Assembly (NCBI GenBank): GCA_017938155.1
Contig: JAGBCD010000025.1
Coordinates: forward strand, 62,001-126,000
Source: Paludibacteraceae bacterium
Lineage (GTDB): Bacteria > Bacteroidota > Bacteroidia > Bacteroidales > Paludibacteraceae
Length of the DNA: 64,000 nt
Direction: 5' to 3'
The notes beneath the pieces were generated by a model that was not told where the DNA came from, searched no databases, and saw only the letters and a list, made by a program, of their open reading frames with translations. Position numbers and translations under genes: made by a program. This document shows positions 61,065-64,000 of the stretch, piece by piece; positions within the stretch are counted from its first letter, which is position 1, and every line of letters begins with the position of its first letter.

Positions 61065-62759
61065 CTACTTCTGCCAATTATCTTTGAGTGATGCTGTTCT
61101 ATTGAATACCAGATGATTGTCAGTAGTATCTGGGTCCACCACGAAGTAACCATGTTTGAGGAACTGGTAGTTTTTGCATTGTGCGATGCCGTTGACAATC
61201 TGAGGTGCATGCATTTCGTTCTTGAGTGATCCTTCCACTTTGCATGTAACAACTTGTAGGCTATCGGGGTTGAGTAGGTCACGGAAGTCACCTTCTTCTG
61301 CAGATGGGTTCTCGCAAGCGAAGAGTCTATCATACAGACGAGCCTCAGCATCAACACATGTTTCGCATTCCACCCAGTTGATAGTTGATTTGGTTTTTCT
61401 ATTACCCCCTTCTGTACCCGATTTGGATGTTGGGTCATAGGTGGCATAGACGGTGGTTATATTGCCTTCTGCATCTTTCTCGCATCCAGTAGCTTGGATG
61501 ATGTAGGCTGCTTTGAGTCGTACTTCACGTCCGCCAGGGCTGAGTCGGAAGAATTTCTTGTCGCCTTCTTCTTGGAAGTCTTGACGTTCGATATAGAGCT
61601 CTTTGGCAAACTTCATTGTGCGGCTGCCTAATTCGGGCTTGCCATCAATATATTCGGCTTCTATCATTTCTCCTTCGCCTTCATAGTTGGTGATAACAAG
61701 TTTGATAGGGTCAAAGATAGCGCACACGCGTGGTGCTGTCTCTTTGAGTGTCTCGCGAACGGTGTGTTCTAATAGTCCGAGGTCAATCATTCCTTCCACT
61801 TTGGTGTATCCAATCTTGTCGATAAAGGCGCGTATCGCTTCTGGCGTATATCCACGGCGACGCAAACCACAAACAGTGGGCATACGAGGGTCGTCCCAAC
61901 CGCTCACAAGTCCTTCTTTGACGAGTTGTAACATCTTACGTTTGGACATCACGGTATAAGTGATATTGAGTCGGTTGAACTCGTATTGACGGGGGCGGTA
62001 GTCGCCTTGTACGAACTGGTCGATGTAGTAGTCGTATAATGGACGGTGAACCACAAACTCCAAGGTACAAATACTATGTGTTACTCCTTCGAAATAGTCG
62101 CTTTGTCCATGTGCAAAATCGTACATTGGATAGACATTCCATTGGCGTCCTGTGCGGTGGTGTGGATGGGTAGTAATGATGCGATACATGATAGGATCGC
62201 GGAAGTGCATGTTAGGATTGGCCATATCAATCTTGGCACGCAGTACCATCTTACCATCGGCTATCTCTCCTCGTTGCATAGCTTCGAAGAGACGTAGGTT
62301 TTCTTCGATAGGACGATCGCGATAAGGTGATGCTACCCCTGCTTCGGTTGGGGTGCCTTTTTGTTCGGCTATTTGCTCAGCTGTTTGTTCATCCACATAG
62401 GCTTTGCCTTGTTTGATGAATTCGATAGCCAAGTCATAGAGTTGTTGAAAATAGTCGCTGGCATAGTATATGTTTCCCCAATGAAATCCTAACCATGCGA
62501 TATCTTGTTGAATGGAGTCAACATATTCAACATCCTCTTTCACAGGATTGGTATCATCAAAACGGAGGTTACATATGCCATTGTATTTCTCTGCTATACC
62601 AAAATCCATACAGATCGCCTTGACGTGTCCGATGTGCAGGTAGCCGTTTGGCTCTGGCGGGAAACGTGTTTGAATACGGCCATCATTCTTACCTTCTTGT
62701 AAATCTTTTTCTACAATTTGTTCGATAAAGTTGAGACTTTTCTCTTGTACTTCTTGCAT
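61065..62759 (-). CDS. glnS: Glutaminyl-tRNA synthetase
   Basis: A 564-residue class I synthetase. HIGH motif PEPNGYLHIGHVKAIC, KMSKS counterpart VMSKRKM, and the GlnRS anticodon-binding beta-barrels. It charges tRNA-Gln directly, so this organism need not use the GatCAB amidation route for glutamine. 33 bases downstream of lpxA. Confidence 0.97.
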   Translation of the reverse strand: MQEVQEKSLNFIEQIVEKDLQEGKNDGRIQTRFPPEPNGYLHIGHVKAICMDFGIAEKYNGICNLRFDDTNPVKEDVEYVDSIQQDIAWLGFHWGNIYYASDYFQQLYDLAIEFIKQGKAYVDEQTAEQIAEQKGTPTEAGVASPYRDRPIEENLRLFEAMQRGEIADGKMVLRAKIDMANPNMHFRDPIMYRIITTHPHHRTGRQWNVYPMYDFAHGQSDYFEGVTHSICTLEFVVHRPLYDYYIDQFVQGDYRPRQYEFNRLNITYTVMSKRKMLQLVKEGLVSGWDDPRMPTVCGLRRRGYTPEAIRAFIDKIGYTKVEGMIDLGLLEHTVRETLKETAPRVCAIFDPIKLVITNYEGEGEMIEAEYIDGKPELGSRTMKFAKELYIERQDFQEEGDKKFFRLSPGGREVRLKAAYIIQATGCEKDAEGNITTVYATYDPTSKSGTEGGNRKTKSTINWVECETCVDAEARLYDRLFACENPSAEEGDFRDLLNPDSLQVVTCKVEGSLKNEMHAPQIVNGIAQCKNYQFLKHGYFVVDPDTTDNHLVFNRTASLKDNWQK

Positions 62760-62792
62760 TGTGTTATTGGGATTTATAGTATCTATATTTAG

Positions 62793-63572
62793 TTATTTAC
62801 CTTTTCCGACCACGCCACGTGGTGATTCTTGTATAAAGGATACGATATAATTTTTCTCCACCGAATCGGGCATTGTTTGTTGGATATGTTCGAGTGCTTG
62901 TTTGACGTTCATATCCGACATATAGATGGTTCGGTACACTTGTTGTATGGTAGCTACTTGTTCATCGGTAAATCCTCTACGTTTGAGTCCAACACTATTG
63001 ATGCCGCAGTAGCATATTGGTTCGCGTGCAATCATAGTGTATGGTGGTATATCCTTATTGATTTTGCTACCTCCTTGTATCATGACATGTCCTCCGATGT
63101 GTGTGAACTGGTGTACCAATGAGCCACCTCCGATGATGGCGTAGTCGTCCACTACCACTTCACCTGCCAGTTGTGTAGCATTGGACATGATGATATGGTT
63201 GCCTAATGCGCAGTCGTGTGCTACGTGGCAATATGCCATGATGAGGCATGAGTTGCCTACGACTGTTTGTTTTTTGCTGGCGGTGCCACGATGCACGGTA
63301 ACGAACTCACGTAAGACGGTGTTATCTCCGATGATGGTGTAGGTTTCTTCGCCTTGATATTTCAAGTCTTGTGGTAGTCCGCCTATCACTGCTCCTTGGA
63401 AGACGTGGCAGTTTTTGCCTATTTTGGTATTGGAGCATATGGTAGCGTTGTTTTCTATAATGGTACCTTCGCCTATCTCAACATTTTCCTCGATGCACAC
63501 AAAGGGTCCAATGTTGGCGGAAGGATGAATTTTTGCGTTGGGGTGCACAATGGCTGATGGATGAATATTCAT
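62793..63572 (-). CDS. lpxA: Acyl-ACP--UDP-N-acetylglucosamine O-acyltransferase
   Basis: A 259-residue left-handed parallel beta-helix enzyme with hexapeptide repeats (HPSAIVHPNAKIHPSANIGP), the catalytic region CHVAHDCALGNHIIM and the C-terminal helical domain. It adds a hydroxyacyl chain to UDP-GlcNAc, the first step of lipid A synthesis. Located 73 bases after lpxC, the next enzyme in the pathway. Confidence 0.97.
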   Translation of the reverse strand: MNIHPSAIVHPNAKIHPSANIGPFVCIEENVEIGEGTIIENNATICSNTKIGKNCHVFQGAVIGGLPQDLKYQGEETYTIIGDNTVLREFVTVHRGTASKKQTVVGNSCLIMAYCHVAHDCALGNHIIMSNATQLAGEVVVDDYAIIGGGSLVHQFTHIGGHVMIQGGSKINKDIPPYTMIAREPICYCGINSVGLKRRGFTDEQVATIQQVYRTIYMSDMNVKQALEHIQQTMPDSVEKNYIVSFIQESPRGVVGKGK

Positions 63573-63645
63573 AATTTGTAAAAGTTGTTTTATTTAGTAA
63601 ATTATTTGCGTCAAGTAGTTTTCTATATTCAGTAACGTAGTGCCA

Positions 63646-64000
63646 CTAAACAGTAGTGCCACATTCGCTAATCACCCTATTTCTCAATTGTCGGCAGCAT
63701 TGTGTATTGAAGGTATGTCCTGGTTTGGTAGCGACAATGCGTCCTTGTATGCGGCAGCCTACGAGTGACAGGTCACCTATGATGTCGAGCAGTTTGTGTC
63801 GAGCGGGTTCGTTTTGGTAATTCAATGGACTGAGGTATCCTAATTTGGTTGCGTCCAATCGTGGTTGTCCCAGTTTGTCTGCCATGAAGTCCAATCCTTC
63901 TTGTGACATAGGTGTTTCATAAATAACCAATGCGTTTTGCAAGTCACCTCCCTTGATGAGTCCTAAACGGAGTAGCGGTTCTATCTCTCGTAAGAAGCAG
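63646..64000 (-). CDS. lpxC: UDP-3-O-acyl-N-acetylglucosamine deacetylase LpxC, C-terminal part (partial)
   Basis: The open frame runs from the right edge to a stop at 63646. The end of LpxC is clear: FLREIEPLLRLGLIKGGDLQ, LDATKLGYLSPLNYQNEPAR and HKLLDIIGDLSLVG, with the conserved His of NEPARHKLLD, then GRIVATKPGHTFNTQ. In many Bacteroidetes LpxC continues into a fused FabZ dehydratase; here the protein stops about 17 residues after the PGHTFNT segment. LpxC deacetylates UDP-acyl-GlcNAc, the committed step of lipid A synthesis. lpxA follows. Confidence 0.93.
   Translation of the reverse strand, partial: CFLREIEPLLRLGLIKGGDLQNALVIYETPMSQEGLDFMADKLGQPRLDATKLGYLSPLNYQNEPARHKLLDIIGDLSLVGCRIQGRIVATKPGHTFNTQCCRQLRNRVISECGTTV

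Overview
The window comes from a low-GC member of the Bacteroidota, almost certainly a Bacteroidales bacterium. Genes and tRNAs are repeatedly preceded by the phylum's sigma-ABfr -7 element TAnnTTTG (TATCTTTG, TACCTTTG), Shine-Dalgarno sequences are largely missing, and marker genes include a 2520-residue SprA/Sov translocon of the type IX secretion system next to ruvA, an ExbB-ExbD-ExbD-TonB set, a minimal TatA/TatC pair, and lpxC-lpxA lipid A genes. The ends cut an aldo/keto reductase (left) and lpxC (right). I cannot name the genus.

Layout. 1-4.2 kb: ferredoxin-type aldo/keto reductase, tatAC, tRNA-Ser(TGA), and a lipoprotein/thioredoxin-lipoprotein pair. 4.2-10.1 kb: a gene-poor accessory patch with an intact AAA+ ATPase lying inside the remains of a second, oppositely oriented AAA+ ATPase gene, a Fic protein with a palindromic operator, an orphan operator/promoter, a lipocalin-like lipoprotein, a candidate ~350-nt noncoding RNA, and 11-bp phased repeats. 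10.1-15.2 kb: phosphohexomutase, a YhcG-type nuclease, a structured leader RNA ahead of two small secreted proteins, and a 0.8-kb array of degenerate hairpin repeats. 15.2-19.3 kb: dnaN, a DnaQ-like exonuclease, RNase Z and radA in one tight operon. 19.3-29.2 kb: SGNH hydrolase, ruvA, sprA and a NadR-like kinase on the minus strand. 29.3-35.6 kb: tRNA-Leu(CAA) and a surface-polysaccharide locus (GNAT/FemAB-like protein, GT4 glycosyltransferase, a putative fucosyltransferase-like enzyme, flippase, LtaS-like sulfatase-fold enzyme). 35.7-42.4 kb: tonB, recG, a serpin lipoprotein and the exbB-exbD operon behind tRNA-Ser(GGA). 42.5-49.3 kb: tatD, queA, udk, split chromate transporter and a three-gene envelope operon with a structured leader. 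49.9-57.5 kb: MATE pump, rpmH, rbfA, FtsX/LolE-like permease, lipoprotein, xerD, a DUF5686-type outer membrane protein, DUF1294. 57.5-64 kb: lpxC-lpxA-glnS-HsdR_N-like-phoH-metG on the minus strand.

How the parts fit. Much of the window builds or energises the envelope: TonB/ExbB/ExbD drive outer membrane transport, SprA exports proteins through the type IX route, TatAC exports folded proteins, LpxC/LpxA start lipid A, and the 29-35 kb locus builds surface glycan. The rest is core information processing (dnaN, recG, ruvA, radA, xerD, rnz, rbfA, rpmH, glnS, metG, queA, three tRNAs).

The strongest candidates for something undescribed are two unlinked leader RNAs (13045-13263 plus strand, 49059-49281 minus strand). 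Each has a ~125-130 nt irregular hairpin, an intrinsic terminator, and then a shared ~32-nt box before a gene for an exported protein. In the second, the terminator arm can also pair with the 5' end, which is the layout of an attenuator. Other points of interest are the candidate RNA at 9112-9461, the split ATPase gene, a hairpin family with compensatory base changes, a serpin with a predicted Met-Ser P1-P1' pair, and an LpxC that lacks the FabZ fusion common in this phylum.
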